Assembly (NCBI GenBank): GCA_004557455.1
Contig: SFDX01000001.1
Span: 1-64,000, forward strand
DNA: 64,000 nt
Direction: 5' to 3'
DNA from: Akkermansia muciniphila
GTDB taxonomy: Bacteria; Verrucomicrobiota; Verrucomicrobiia; Verrucomicrobiales; Akkermansiaceae
Positions 16,976-24,711 of the stretch are shown here, piece after piece. Numbering within the stretch: the first letter of the stretch is position 1; each line of letters begins with the position of its first letter. The translations under genes and the position numbers were made by a program. The notes beneath the pieces are model-generated. The model was not told the origin of the DNA. It did not search any database and saw only the letters and a list, made by a program, of their open reading frames with translations.

Positions 16976-18103
16976 ATGAAACGTTTCTTTTCGATCGCAT
17001 CTGCACTCTGCGCGGCAGCCACGCTTTTGACCTCGTGCCAAAAGGAGGAGGAATCCACCCTGAAGCTGGCGCAGGAACTCACCGAGGAACTGCAGTCCGT
17101 TGTGAACAAATCGCAGGCCGATGCGTCGGCCGAGCGAGTAAAAGTGCTTTACGAGCGCTTCATTAACTCTCTCAACCGCCCGATGACGGGCGACGGATCG
17201 GCCCTGTACAAGAGCTGCGGCAATCCGGAGACCGATCCCCGCAGTGAAGAGTTCGCCAAGGCCCTGCAGGCGCTGGCCAAGGAAATCGGTCGTGTACGCG
17301 CCAGCAAGCCGGTGCCCTCCTATGACCAGCCGGTGGATGACCAGATTCTGTATACGGCAGTAGAGAAGCACCGCCACCTGACCCAGCCGGAGCGCCCGCG
17401 CAAGAACTACGGCGAAGCCTCTGCCGAGGAAATCGAGGTGGTGCAGCAGCACAGCGACTTGGCCGGCGGCATTGCGGATGAGAACAAGCAGCGCTGGCTG
17501 CACAACACCCTCTACGGCAGCACGGACTCCGACGGCGAGGAGTTCAAGGAGCTGACGATGTTCGATGAGTGCTACGGCTCCACCGCCATGCAGGAGGCCT
17601 TGGCCTACAAGACAACGCCCTCCAAGCAGGAACTCTTCTCCGCTCCCGAGGCCCCCGCCGCCCCGGAAAAGAAGGAGGCTCAGCCTGAGCCCGAGCCCGA
17701 GACAGCCGAGGCCCCGGCCCTCACCGGTCTCGACAGCGGCAGCTCTTCTTCCGATGATGAGGAGGACTCCGGTGACTCCGACAGCGGCAGCGATGATGAT
17801 TCTTCCGACACCTCCGACACGGATACGGATACCGACATCGACACCGGCGACTCCTCCGATGACAGCGGCGACGATTCCTCCGACTCTTCTGATTCTTCCG
17901 ACACCTCCGACAGCAGCTCGGATAGCTCCGACAGCTCGACGGACACGGACGACATCGGTTTGGACTCCGGCTCCGATGACAGCTCTGACTCCGGCACGGA
18001 CAGCGGCAGCGACGACAGCTCCTCCGACGACAGCAGCAGCGATTCCGGCAGCGAGGACAGCGGCAGCAGCGAGGACGACGACGAGCTCGACTTGGGCATC
18101 TGA
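16976..18103 (+). CDS. Lipoprotein with long Ser/Asp-repeat tail
   Basis: 375 residues. An N-terminal lipoprotein signal ends in the lipobox LLTSC (Cys about residue 20), so it should be lipid-anchored in the outer or inner membrane. Residues of about 25-220 are helical and charged, with no family I recognise. A Pro/Glu linker leads into about 120 residues made almost wholly of Ser and Asp with some Thr, Gly and Glu (units such as SDSSDSSD and TDTDTDID). Such SD tails are known as surface stalks in Gram-positive adhesins and as Ca2+-binding acidic segments; finding one on a Gram-negative lipoprotein is unusual. No LPXTG or sorting signal is present at the end. Confidence 0.75.
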   Translation: MKRFFSIASALCAAATLLTSCQKEEESTLKLAQELTEELQSVVNKSQADASAERVKVLYERFINSLNRPMTGDGSALYKSCGNPETDPRSEEFAKALQALAKEIGRVRASKPVPSYDQPVDDQILYTAVEKHRHLTQPERPRKNYGEASAEEIEVVQQHSDLAGGIADENKQRWLHNTLYGSTDSDGEEFKELTMFDECYGSTAMQEALAYKTTPSKQELFSAPEAPAAPEKKEAQPEPEPETAEAPALTGLDSGSSSSDDEEDSGDSDSGSDDDSSDTSDTDTDTDIDTGDSSDDSGDDSSDSSDSSDTSDSSSDSSDSSTDTDDIGLDSGSDDSSDSGTDSGSDDSSSDDSSSDSGSEDSGSSEDDDELDLGI

Positions 18104-18135
18104 TCCCCTCCCCCGCTCTTCATGAGATACACACG

Positions 18136-18163
18136 GCAGGGCTCATCACCGCATGAGCCCTGC
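18136..18163 (+). terminator. Hairpin between the SD lipoprotein and truA
   Basis: GCAGGGCTCAT (18136-18146) pairs perfectly with ATGAGCCCTGC (18153-18163) around 6 nt. The following bases are only weakly T-rich (TGTTCTG). Confidence 0.6.
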
Positions 18164-18180
18164 TGTTCTGCATACGCCCG

Positions 18181-18942
18181 ATGAGCACCAGACTCCTCTT
18201 CACCTGCGCCTATGACGGCACCCCCTACCGCGGATGGCAAAGCCAAGCCGGCGGAGGCACGGTGCAGGACACCATCGAGGCCGCGGCCGCAGACCTCCTG
18301 CGCGAGCCCCTGCGCATCGCCGCAGCCGGGCGCACCGATGCCGGGGTGCACGCCGAGGCACAGTGCTTTCACGCCGATATACCGGACACCTGCCGTATGA
18401 CGCCGCAGAACTGGCAGGCAGCCCTGAATGCCCACCTGCCCGCCTCCATCCGCATCATCGGCGTGCGTCCGGTGGAGCCGGACTTCCATGCGCGCTTCCG
18501 GGCCAAAGGCAAGGTGTACGAATACCTCATCTGCTGCGCGCCGGTGCAGAGTCCTTTCCTGCACAACCGCTCGTGGCATGTACCGCAGCCCTTCAGTGTC
18601 GAGGCCCTCGAGGCGGCCCTGCAGCTCTACATCGGCGAGCATGACTTCCGACGCTTCGCGGCCAATCGGGGAAACGAACCCGCTGACCCGCCGCCGGATT
18701 TCTACCTGCGCACCGTCTACAGTGCCGAGGTGCTGCGGGAGGGGGACCTGCTGAGGTTGCGCTTCTGCGGCAACGGCTTCATGTACCGCATGGTGCGCAT
18801 GCTGACGGGCACGGCACAGCGCGTGGCCTCCGGCCGCATGTCCCCGGGGGAGTTGCAGGGCATGCTGACCTGCCCCACCGGCCCCAAAACACGCTTCTGC
18901 GCACCCGCCTGCGGACTCTATCTGCACCAAGTCCTCTACTGA
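18181..18942 (+). CDS. truA: tRNA pseudouridine synthase A
   Basis: Converts uridines 38-40 of the anticodon stem of many tRNAs to pseudouridine. The 253-aa protein has the N-terminal family block YDGTPYRGWQSQ, the catalytic aspartate in AAGRTDAGVHAEAQ, the RAKGKVYEYLI segment, and the C-terminal FCGNGFMYRMVRMLTG block. Length is typical. ATG 18181 opens directly before the conserved first strand, so the start is secure. It follows the hairpin above and probably starts its own transcript. Confidence 0.96.
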   Translation: MSTRLLFTCAYDGTPYRGWQSQAGGGTVQDTIEAAAADLLREPLRIAAAGRTDAGVHAEAQCFHADIPDTCRMTPQNWQAALNAHLPASIRIIGVRPVEPDFHARFRAKGKVYEYLICCAPVQSPFLHNRSWHVPQPFSVEALEAALQLYIGEHDFRRFAANRGNEPADPPPDFYLRTVYSAEVLREGDLLRLRFCGNGFMYRMVRMLTGTAQRVASGRMSPGELQGMLTCPTGPKTRFCAPACGLYLHQVLY

Positions 18943-19013
18943 CGCAAAGCGCCCGCCCCACCGAGCGACAGGCAGGACGAGCGCGACCGGCTTACTCTGC
19001 CGGGGGATGGTGC

Positions 19014-19493
19014 TTACTTATCGGCAGGAGCCGGGGCGGGCTTCTCAGCCTTCGCCTCGGCGGCAGCCTTATCGGCACAGGCCTTGGCCATGGCAGCGTA
19101 CTTCTCTGCCAGCTCGGGGTTCTTCGTCACGCCCTTGCCCTCGGCGTACATGTGCGCCAGGGCCCGGCAGGCCGCGCCGTTCCCCTCTGCGGCTGCCTTC
19201 TCCAGACCGGCCAGGGAGGCGGCGTACATGCCGTTCGCCTTCTCGGCGTCCTTCGGCGTGTTCACGCCGTTCTCCGTCAGCCAGGCCAGCGTGAACTGCG
19301 CCACGGGATCGCCGTTGGCGGCCAGGAGGGTCACCCGCTCCACGTTCAGCGTCTCCTCCGGATTCGCCGGGCAGCAGCACGGGGGGCACTTCTTGCCCTC
19401 GTCGCATTTCTTCTCGTTGCACGCTGCCGGCTCGGCTCCATGGGCTCCGAAGGCCGCCAGCACCATCGCTGTGATGAATGCAGTGTTCTTCAT
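19014..19493 (-). CDS. Secreted Sel1-repeat protein with Cys-rich N-terminus
   Basis: 159 residues. The signal peptide (MKNTAFITAMVLAAFGAHG) is followed by a short Cys-rich stretch (ACNEKKCDEGKKCPPCCC) and then two Sel1/TPR-like repeats (for example ALAHMYAEGKGVTKNPELAEKYAAMAK). The Ala/Lys/Pro-rich tail ends in PAPADK. It is probably periplasmic. The clustered cysteines could bind metal or form disulfides. A GGAGG lies just before the ATG, one of the few Shine-Dalgarno-like sequences in this window. It points away from truA and from the tuf operon and stands alone. Confidence 0.75.
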   Translation of the reverse strand: MKNTAFITAMVLAAFGAHGAEPAACNEKKCDEGKKCPPCCCPANPEETLNVERVTLLAANGDPVAQFTLAWLTENGVNTPKDAEKANGMYAASLAGLEKAAAEGNGAACRALAHMYAEGKGVTKNPELAEKYAAMAKACADKAAAEAKAEKPAPAPADK

Positions 19494-19603
19494 AGGCCTC
19501 CATTTTGCTCGCTTTCTCCCCCGTTTTCAATCTATCTTGCCAACTGTTTATGGGGTCGCGACAGAAAAAAATCGAAAAAAATGAAAAAAATGAAGAATTA
19601 AGA

Positions 19604-19632
19604 TTGACGCATGAAGAAAAATCGTGTATACT
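19604..19632 (+). promoter_or_regulatory. Promoter of the tRNA-Thr/tuf operon
   Basis: TTGACG (19604-19609), a 17-bp spacer and TATACT (19627-19632), preceded by a very A-rich stretch (19561-19600) that could act as an UP element. Confidence 0.75.
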
Positions 19633-19678
19633 GCCCCTGCTTTCATGTCTTTCCGATAAAGACATACGGAGCCGAAAC

Positions 19679-19750
<72 letters not shown>

Positions 19751-19801
19751 TCCGGACTCTTGCAAGAATAAGCAGCCCAAACACACAAATCCATTACAAT
19801 T

Positions 19802-20983
<1,182 letters not shown>

Positions 20984-21013
20984 TTGCTGCAACACTTAAC
21001 ATAGGGCATCGAT

Positions 21014-21077
21014 TCCCCCGCCCGGGGGATTGAGTCCTCGGCCCGGGAGGCACCCCCGGTAACGCGGGTGCCTCCCG
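21014..21077 (+). promoter_or_regulatory. Two consecutive RNA hairpins between tuf and tRNA-Trp
   Basis: A small hairpin TCCCCC/GGGGGA (21014-21029) is followed by a 12-bp stem, CGGGAGGCACCC (21044-21055) with GGGTGCCTCCCG (21066-21077). No T run follows directly. Likely roles are a 3'-end stabiliser for tuf mRNA, a processing site, or a partial terminator before tRNA-Trp. Confidence 0.55.
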
Positions 21078-21107
21078 ATGAGGCCGAAAAAATCAGATAA
21101 GGTATAT

Positions 21108-21183
21108 AGGGTACTAGCTCAATTGGTAGAGCAGCGGTCTCCAAAACCGCGTGTTGGGAGTTCGAGTCTCTCGTACCCTGCCA
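21108..21183 (+). tRNA. tRNA-Trp(CCA)
   Basis: Cloverleaf with acceptor AGGGTAC/GTACCCT, anticodon loop CTCCAAA (anticodon CCA, tryptophan), T-loop TTCGAGT and encoded 3' CCA (21181-21183). Placement between tuf and secE is the common bacterial arrangement. Confidence 0.95.
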
Positions 21184-21231
21184 CCTTCTCTGATTTTCTT
21201 ATCTCTGAACATAACCTGACGTCAACTAAGA

Positions 21232-21459
21232 ATGTTCCGTAAATTATTCCAGTTCATCGCCAATGTCAAGGGCGAGCTCAAGAAGTGCTCTTGGCCCTGG
21301 TCGAGCGACCCCAAGGTGAAGGGCTTCAAGAAGTACAAGGAGCTCTGCAGCTCCACGACGGTGGTGCTGATTGCCATGGTACTTCTGGGTGCATATGTTG
21401 CGCTGTTTGACCTCATCATGTCGACCGTGGTGAGCTGGGTGATTGTGAACTGCTCCTGA
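21232..21459 (+). CDS. secE: Preprotein translocase subunit SecE
   Basis: A 75-residue single-span form of SecE, the clamp subunit of the SecYEG channel. It has the amphipathic segment with the family-typical VKGELKKCSWP near residue 12, followed by one membrane helix (about residues 43-68). E. coli SecE has three helices, but most bacteria have this short version. It is 48 bp after tRNA-Trp and 30 bp before nusG, in the expected gene order. Confidence 0.93.
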   Translation: MFRKLFQFIANVKGELKKCSWPWSSDPKVKGFKKYKELCSSTTVVLIAMVLLGAYVALFDLIMSTVVSWVIVNCS

Positions 21460-21489
21460 CGTCACACGAACGACACCATTTGCTGCTAT

Positions 21490-22143
21490 ATGTCCCGCCC
21501 TCACGACCGCAAATCGACAGGCACCCGCACCGTACCGGAGTCGGGTGCACAGTGGTATGTACTGCACGTTCTCTCGAACAAAGAGGGGCGCACGGTCAAG
21601 AACCTGAACCGGCTTTTTGAGACGGACGAGGAGATGCGCGTTCTTCTGAAGAGCGCTCCCTTGGTACCGACGGAGAAGGTAGAGGAGGTACGCAACGGTA
21701 AGAAGCATGTGATGGATCACAAGCTTTACCCGGGTTATGTGTACCTGAACGTTGACCTCCGCCGTCCGGATGGCTCCCTGAACAACGATGCCTGGTACAA
21801 AATCCAGGCAGTGGACGGGGTTATCAGCTTTGCCTGCGGCCGCAACAAGGAGCCCCTTCCCATGTCCCCGCGGGATGTGGAGAGCCTGATGGCCGAGGCT
21901 GCGCGCTGCAGCGGTGCAGCCCGCCCGAAGGTTGACTACAAGGTGGGTGACATCGTGGTGGTGCTGGACACGGCCTTTGCCGGTGAGCACGGCAACGTGG
22001 AGATGGTGGACGCCGAGCGCGGACGCCTGCGCGTGGGCGTGAGCATGTTCGGCCGCACCAATCAGCTGGATTTGGATTACTCGCAGGTATCGCTCGTGCC
22101 CCCCGGAGAGGAGGACGGCAGCGTTTCCCCGCTGAATAAGTAA
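21490..22143 (+). CDS. nusG: Transcription termination/antitermination factor NusG
   Basis: Binds RNA polymerase and couples it to Rho or to the ribosome. The NGN domain (about residues 20-135) opens with WYVLHVLSNKEG and includes the YPGYVYLNVDLR strand. A KOW domain (about 160-210) shows YKVGDIVVVLD and GEHGNVEMVD. The protein is 217 aa against 181 in E. coli. The extra length is an N-terminal hydrophilic stretch and a longer loop after WYVLHV. It is followed by the rplK cluster 73 bp downstream. Confidence 0.94.
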   Translation: MSRPHDRKSTGTRTVPESGAQWYVLHVLSNKEGRTVKNLNRLFETDEEMRVLLKSAPLVPTEKVEEVRNGKKHVMDHKLYPGYVYLNVDLRRPDGSLNNDAWYKIQAVDGVISFACGRNKEPLPMSPRDVESLMAEAARCSGAARPKVDYKVGDIVVVLDTAFAGEHGNVEMVDAERGRLRVGVSMFGRTNQLDLDYSQVSLVPPGEEDGSVSPLNK

Positions 22144-22216
22144 GGCAATTTTCCCCGCTGTCGGGTGCCCGGGTAGGCTTTCCGGGTAGAGGCAGCAAAA
22201 CCAAACTAACACAACC

Positions 22217-22645
22217 ATGGCTAAAGAAGTAGTTAAAGTCATTAAGCTGCAGATTCCTGCCGGCGACGCGAAACCCTCGCCGCCCGTGGGTCCTGCTCTT
22301 GGTCAGGCCGGTGTCAATATCATGGGCTTCTGCAAAGAGTTCAACGCTAAGACGATGAAGCAGAAGGGTGATATTCTCCCCGTCGTGATCACCGTTTACA
22401 AGGACAAGTCCTTTGACTTCATCACCAAGCAGCCGCCGGCTGCCATGCTCCTGAAGAAGGCTGCCAACATCGAGTCCGGCTCCGGTGAGCCGAACAAGAA
22501 GAAGGTTGCCAAGATCACCAAGGAGAAGTTGATGGAGATTGTCAACACCAAGATGCCGGATCTCAACACGAAGAACCCGGAGGCCGCTGCCCGCATCCTT
22601 GCAGGCCAGGCTCGCCAGATGGGTATCGAGATCACCGGTATGTAA
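22217..22645 (+). CDS. rplK: 50S ribosomal protein L11
   Basis: Forms the GTPase-associated centre with 23S rRNA. The 142-aa protein has the proline-rich N-terminal hinge PSPPVGPALGQAGVNIMGFCKEFN and a C-terminal RNA-binding domain ending in ILAGQARQMGIEITG. Length matches the family exactly. The ATG follows an A/C-rich leader with no Shine-Dalgarno sequence. Confidence 0.98.
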   Translation: MAKEVVKVIKLQIPAGDAKPSPPVGPALGQAGVNIMGFCKEFNAKTMKQKGDILPVVITVYKDKSFDFITKQPPAAMLLKKAANIESGSGEPNKKKVAKITKEKLMEIVNTKMPDLNTKNPEAAARILAGQARQMGIEITGM

Positions 22646-22697
22646 CCCTTCTATGCAGGAGGATTGAACATTAACCCGAACGTACTGCTACAACAAT

Positions 22698-23396
22698 ATG
22701 TCTACTAAACGCTCCAAGCGCTACAACGAGGCTGCCAAGCTCGTTGATAAGACCAAGACCTACAGCGTGGACGAGGCGGTGGAAGTGATGAAGAGCTTCC
22801 CGGCCCCCAAGTTCGACCCGACGGTCACGGTCTCGTTCCGCCTGACGGTGGATCCCCGCAAGTCCGACCAGATGGTGCGCGGCTCTGTTGCCCTGCCCCA
22901 CGGCACGGGTAAGAATGTCCGCGTCATCGTGTTTGCCCAGGGCGAGGCTGCCCAGGCTGCCCTTGAGGCCGGTGCCGAGAAAGTCGGTCTGGATGACCTG
23001 ATCAAGGAGATCCAGGGTGGCTTCCTTGATTTCGACAGTGCAATCGCCACGCCGGGTGCCATGGCCCAGGTGCGCAAGATTGCCCGTATCCTCGGCCCGC
23101 GCGGCCTGATGCCGAACCCGAAGACCGGTACGGTGACCGACGACACTGCCAAGGCGGTGCGCGAGGTGAAGGCCGGCCGTGTGGACTTCAAGGTCGACAA
23201 GAACGCCAACATCTCCGCTGCCATCGGTAAGCTGTCCTTCGACAGCGAGAAACTTGCCGAGAACGCTCGCGCCTTCATCGGTGCGGTGGTCAAGGCTCGT
23301 CCCTCCGGTGCCAAGGGCGCGTACATTGCCGCCGCCACGATGGCGAGCAGCATGAACCCGGGCCTGGCCCTCAGCCAGGTGGAATTCGCTAAGTAA
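22698..23396 (+). CDS. rplA: 50S ribosomal protein L1
   Basis: Builds the L1 stalk that helps move deacylated tRNA out of the E site. 232 aa, normal length. The family blocks LPHGTGKNVRVIVFA and LGPRGLMPNPKTGTVT are intact, as is VDFKVDKNANI near residue 170. In E. coli L1 represses its own operon. No L1 target is obvious in the short rplK-rplA spacer, but the rplK leader was not modelled. Confidence 0.98.
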   Translation: MSTKRSKRYNEAAKLVDKTKTYSVDEAVEVMKSFPAPKFDPTVTVSFRLTVDPRKSDQMVRGSVALPHGTGKNVRVIVFAQGEAAQAALEAGAEKVGLDDLIKEIQGGFLDFDSAIATPGAMAQVRKIARILGPRGLMPNPKTGTVTDDTAKAVREVKAGRVDFKVDKNANISAAIGKLSFDSEKLAENARAFIGAVVKARPSGAKGAYIAAATMASSMNPGLALSQVEFAK

Positions 23397-23420
23397 GAAC
23401 CCTGATTCGGATACAAGACT

Positions 23421-23951
23421 ATGAGCACTGAGAAAAAAGTGAATCCCGATAAGACGACCATCATCGATCAGCTCGCGGAGAAGGTGAATGCCTCCCCCTT
23501 CGTGCTGGTGATCGATTACACGGCCGTAACGGTTCCTGAGTTCACCGAGCTGCGCGCTGCACTGGCGGAGGCCGGTGCCACCTGTGTGGTTGCCAAGAAT
23601 ACCTTTATGGCCAAGGCCATTGCCAAGGCCGGTCTGCCGGACATCTCTGCCTCCCTCAAGGGCCAGACGGCCTATGTGATGGGTGAGAAGGATGTCTGCG
23701 CCGCGGCTAAGGCGATCAACACCTTTGCTAAGAAGTCCAAGAAGACCGCCTACAAGGTGGGTATTCTCGACGGCGCAGAGCTGACCCCGGAGAAGATCAC
23801 CGCCCTCGGCGATCTGCCCAGCCGCGAGGTCCTGCTCGCTACCTTGCTCGGTACCATCAATGGTGCGGCCTCTGCTCTGGCTCGCGTCATTCAGGCCTAC
23901 GTGGACAAAGAAAACGGTGGTTCCACCGAAGAAACTGCGTCTGCGGAGTAA
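23421..23951 (+). CDS. rplJ: 50S ribosomal protein L10
   Basis: Anchors the L7/L12 dimers of the ribosomal stalk. 176 aa, with an N-terminal rRNA-binding domain (VIDYTAVTVPEFTELR, the VVAKNTFMAKAI block) and a C-terminal helix for L12 contacts. Only 24 bp separate it from rplA, leaving no room for the long L10 leader seen upstream of rplJ in E. coli. Instead the larger, structured spacer lies after it. Confidence 0.96.
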   Translation: MSTEKKVNPDKTTIIDQLAEKVNASPFVLVIDYTAVTVPEFTELRAALAEAGATCVVAKNTFMAKAIAKAGLPDISASLKGQTAYVMGEKDVCAAAKAINTFAKKSKKTAYKVGILDGAELTPEKITALGDLPSREVLLATLLGTINGAASALARVIQAYVDKENGGSTEETASAE

Positions 23952-23958
23952 AAAACAC

Positions 23959-24074
23959 TTGACAAGATGGCGGTGTTGTGGTACACCACTCGCCGCCTGA
24001 AACAAAATTAGGTACTCTGTCGGCTCTCCGGCCGGTGAGAACTGAAATGGGTGGGAAGCCCCCGCCCGCGACTA
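23959..24074 (+). promoter_or_regulatory. Structured rplJ-rplL spacer with a candidate internal promoter
   Basis: TTGACA (23959-23964), a 17-bp spacer and TACACC (23982-23987) form a plausible internal promoter with a weak -10. The same bases hold a hairpin with the palindromic core GTGGTACACCAC. Further GC-rich pairings follow. An internal promoter would allow extra L12 synthesis, which is needed at several copies per ribosome. Confidence 0.35.
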
Positions 24075-24098
24075 AGAACCAATTAAATACACACGACA

Positions 24099-24473
24099 AT
24101 GGCTGATTTGAATACAATCGCAGAAGAACTCGGCAAGCTGACCATCCTCGAGGCTGCTGAGCTGGTGAAGATGCTCGAGGAGAAGTGGGGCGTGTCCGCC
24201 GCTGCCCCCGTGGCCGCTGCTGCTGCTCCCGCCGCCGCTGCTGAGGCTGCTGAGGAGAAGACTGACTTCGACGTCGAGCTCACGGATGCCGGCAGCAACA
24301 AGATCGCTGCCATTAAGGCCGTCCGCGCCATCAAGGCCGGTCTCGGTCTTGCCGACGCGAAGAAGCTCGTGGAGTCCGCTCCCGCCAAGGTGCTGGAGGG
24401 TGTCTCCAAGGAGGAGGCTGAGAAGGCCAAGGCCGAGCTTGAGAAGGCCGGTGCTAAGGTCACCATCAAGTAA
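24099..24473 (+). CDS. rplL: 50S ribosomal protein L7/L12
   Basis: The flexible stalk protein that recruits translation GTPases. 124 aa, with an N-terminal dimerisation domain (residues 1-30), an Ala-rich hinge (about 38-52), and a C-terminal domain with the conserved KIAAIKAVRAIKAGLGLADAK block and the closing GAKVTIK. Length and composition are normal. Confidence 0.98.
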   Translation: MADLNTIAEELGKLTILEAAELVKMLEEKWGVSAAAPVAAAAAPAAAAEAAEEKTDFDVELTDAGSNKIAAIKAVRAIKAGLGLADAKKLVESAPAKVLEGVSKEEAEKAKAELEKAGAKVTIK

Positions 24474-24489
24474 GCTCTTTTTCCTGCGT

Positions 24490-24516
24490 GCAGGGGGGGA
24501 TTCTGTCCCCCCCTGC
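24490..24516 (+). promoter_or_regulatory. 11-bp hairpin in the rplL-rpoB spacer
   Basis: GCAGGGGGGGA (24490-24500) pairs perfectly with TCCCCCCCTGC (24506-24516) around a 5-nt loop, with no T run. E. coli has an attenuator and an RNase III site in the same spacer, which sets the ratio of L12 to polymerase. A similar role here is inference. Confidence 0.6.
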
Positions 24517-24600
24517 TCTCGCGTCCCCTCAAATTTCCTAATCTTCACATACACCGTTAACCCTTGATACTCAACAGGTAACAGAGTTTTGGGCAGGCTG

Positions 24601-24665
24601 GATCGACCCGAGGAATGGCCCACAGGCGACATTCTCCGGGTCGGTTTTACCCTGACGGTAACCGA
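24601..24665 (+). promoter_or_regulatory. Structured rpoB leader with two competing pairings
   Basis: CGACCCGAGGAATG (24604-24617) pairs with CATTCTCCGGGTCG (24630-24643) with one A-C mismatch and one G-U pair, topped by an inner GCC/GGC. The stem is followed by GGTTTT, like a terminator. The 3' edge of that stem, TCGGTT (24641-24646), can instead pair with AACCGA (24660-24665). The two folds exclude each other, so this could be an attenuator or a binding site for feedback by RNA polymerase. The role is inference. Confidence 0.45.
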
Positions 24666-24711
24666 GCCGGCATCCGGTACCGGGTGCAACAAACCTCATC
24701 TTCGGCAACTT

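Noticed and set aside
17740..18100. Short tandem DNA repeats as a CRISPR-like array
   Set aside because: They are degenerate Ser/Asp codons inside a continuous coding frame, without regular spacers. No CRISPR array or cas gene is seen in the window.
24589..24711. N-terminal extension of rpoB from TTG 24589
   Set aside because: Homology to RpoB begins at MSKPTQERISFGK (24712), and the extension coincides with a strongly structured RNA leader.
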